The notes beneath the pieces were generated by a model. It was given only the letters and a program-made list of their open reading frames with translations. It made no database searches and was not told the origin of the DNA. The translations under genes and the position numbers were made by a program. From contig PQWQ01000001.1 of NCBI GenBank assembly GCA_002943765.1, forward strand, positions 2,639,501 through 2,703,500: a DNA stretch of 64,000 bases. Direction: 5' to 3'. This DNA is from Psoroptes ovis. Taxonomy: Eukaryota > Arthropoda > Arachnida > Sarcoptiformes > Psoroptidae. Positions within the stretch are counted from its first letter, which is position 1. Each line of letters opens with the position of its first letter. Positions 63,539 to 64,000 of this stretch are shown here, in pieces.

Positions 63539-64000
63539 CTGTGATTCGGTGGGTGAAAGGAGATAGAAGAGAAAGGAGAAAGAAAAATGACAAAAAGAGA
63601 ATGAGAATAATGATAAGATTAGATGAGAAAAATGGTTTAAAATATGCATAGAAAAAAGATTAAAAATTTAAAGCATTCGCAATAAAGTAACATGTTTCAA
63701 TTGGAATATGGGAAAAACACAGATATCATTCTGTCAAAATTGTTTTGAAATTCAACGAAACAAAACAACAACAAAAGTCGATCAATAAATAAAACATTTT
63801 GCAAGTTCATAAATAAAATACCAAATTTCAAAAAATTGTTTAAAAAAAAGATGAAGAAATCGAGACCAACGCAACAATAACAACCCGACCCTATTGCTCC
63901 TTGTGGTACCTCCAGAAAAAAAACCATTAAACTTTGGTTTTTGGGAAACGAAAAAAAATATGTACAAAAACATATATGCTTTGTGTGCAATAAGCTTTGC
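63539..64000 (-). other. Partial upstream intron of Rbp6, cut by the window edge
   Basis: The 3' splice site is preceded by a good pyrimidine tract (TCTTCTATCTCCTTTCACCC) and ends ATCACAG. The rest, out to the edge, shows no exon that would supply the RRM1 RNP2 motif, so that exon lies outside the window. Confidence 0.8.

Noticed and set aside
1..64000. tRNA, snRNA and histone stem-loop signals
   Set aside because: A by-eye scan for B-box-like GGTTCGA and other conserved motifs on both strands gave nothing convincing. A covariance search would be needed to exclude them.

Overview
This is nuclear DNA of an arthropod-like animal. It is very AT-rich and full of ATT, GAT and poly-A/T tracts. Its genes have GT-AG introns and animal families: a Musashi/Rbp6 RNA-binding protein, a ZIP metal transporter, PTB/PID adaptor proteins and a PPM1G-like PP2C phosphatase. 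Short introns mixed with kilobase-long ones, tracts of Asn, Gln, His and Pro, and the base composition fit a small AT-rich genome such as that of an acariform mite. The species cannot be fixed from the sequence alone. No bacterial operons, CRISPR arrays, rRNA or convincing tRNA genes were seen.

Layout. (1) 226-2456, minus strand: a three-exon SLC39/ZIP transporter whose canonical TM4 metal-binding His is replaced. (2) 2457-21536: 19 kb with no credible coding sequence, holding a 79-bp mariner-type foldback element flanked by TA. (3) 21537-24005, plus: an intronless 822-residue PTB-domain and proline-rich adaptor. (4) 24006-33632: non-coding. (5) 33633-43825, plus: a six-exon gene for a 1,427-residue protein with a second, related PTB domain split by an intron and widened by an Asn/Ser insert. 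(6) 44160-45274, minus: a two-exon PPM1G-like phosphatase, convergent with the PTB gene. (7) 46.4-49.2 kb: a cluster of small putative secreted proteins, one apparently frameshifted in an A-run. (8) 49.1-55.5 kb: non-coding. (9) 55479-63538 and beyond the right edge, minus: ten exons of an Rbp6/Musashi gene, lacking its 5' end.

I rebuilt the exon structures by hand from ORF continuity, GT/AG sites and reading phase. All junctions keep the frame, and the complete spliced genes end at a single stop. The genes do not form an obvious pathway. The strongest local relationship is the tandem pair of PTB-domain genes at 21.5 and 33.6 kb, which look like ancient, diverged paralogues. I found no clear new multi-gene system. 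The best leads are that PTB pair, the metal-site-altered ZIP, a 64-nt near-perfect hairpin at 45.9 kb, the frameshifted small secreted gene at 47.5 kb, and the symmetric phase-1 exons in the Rbp6 tail.
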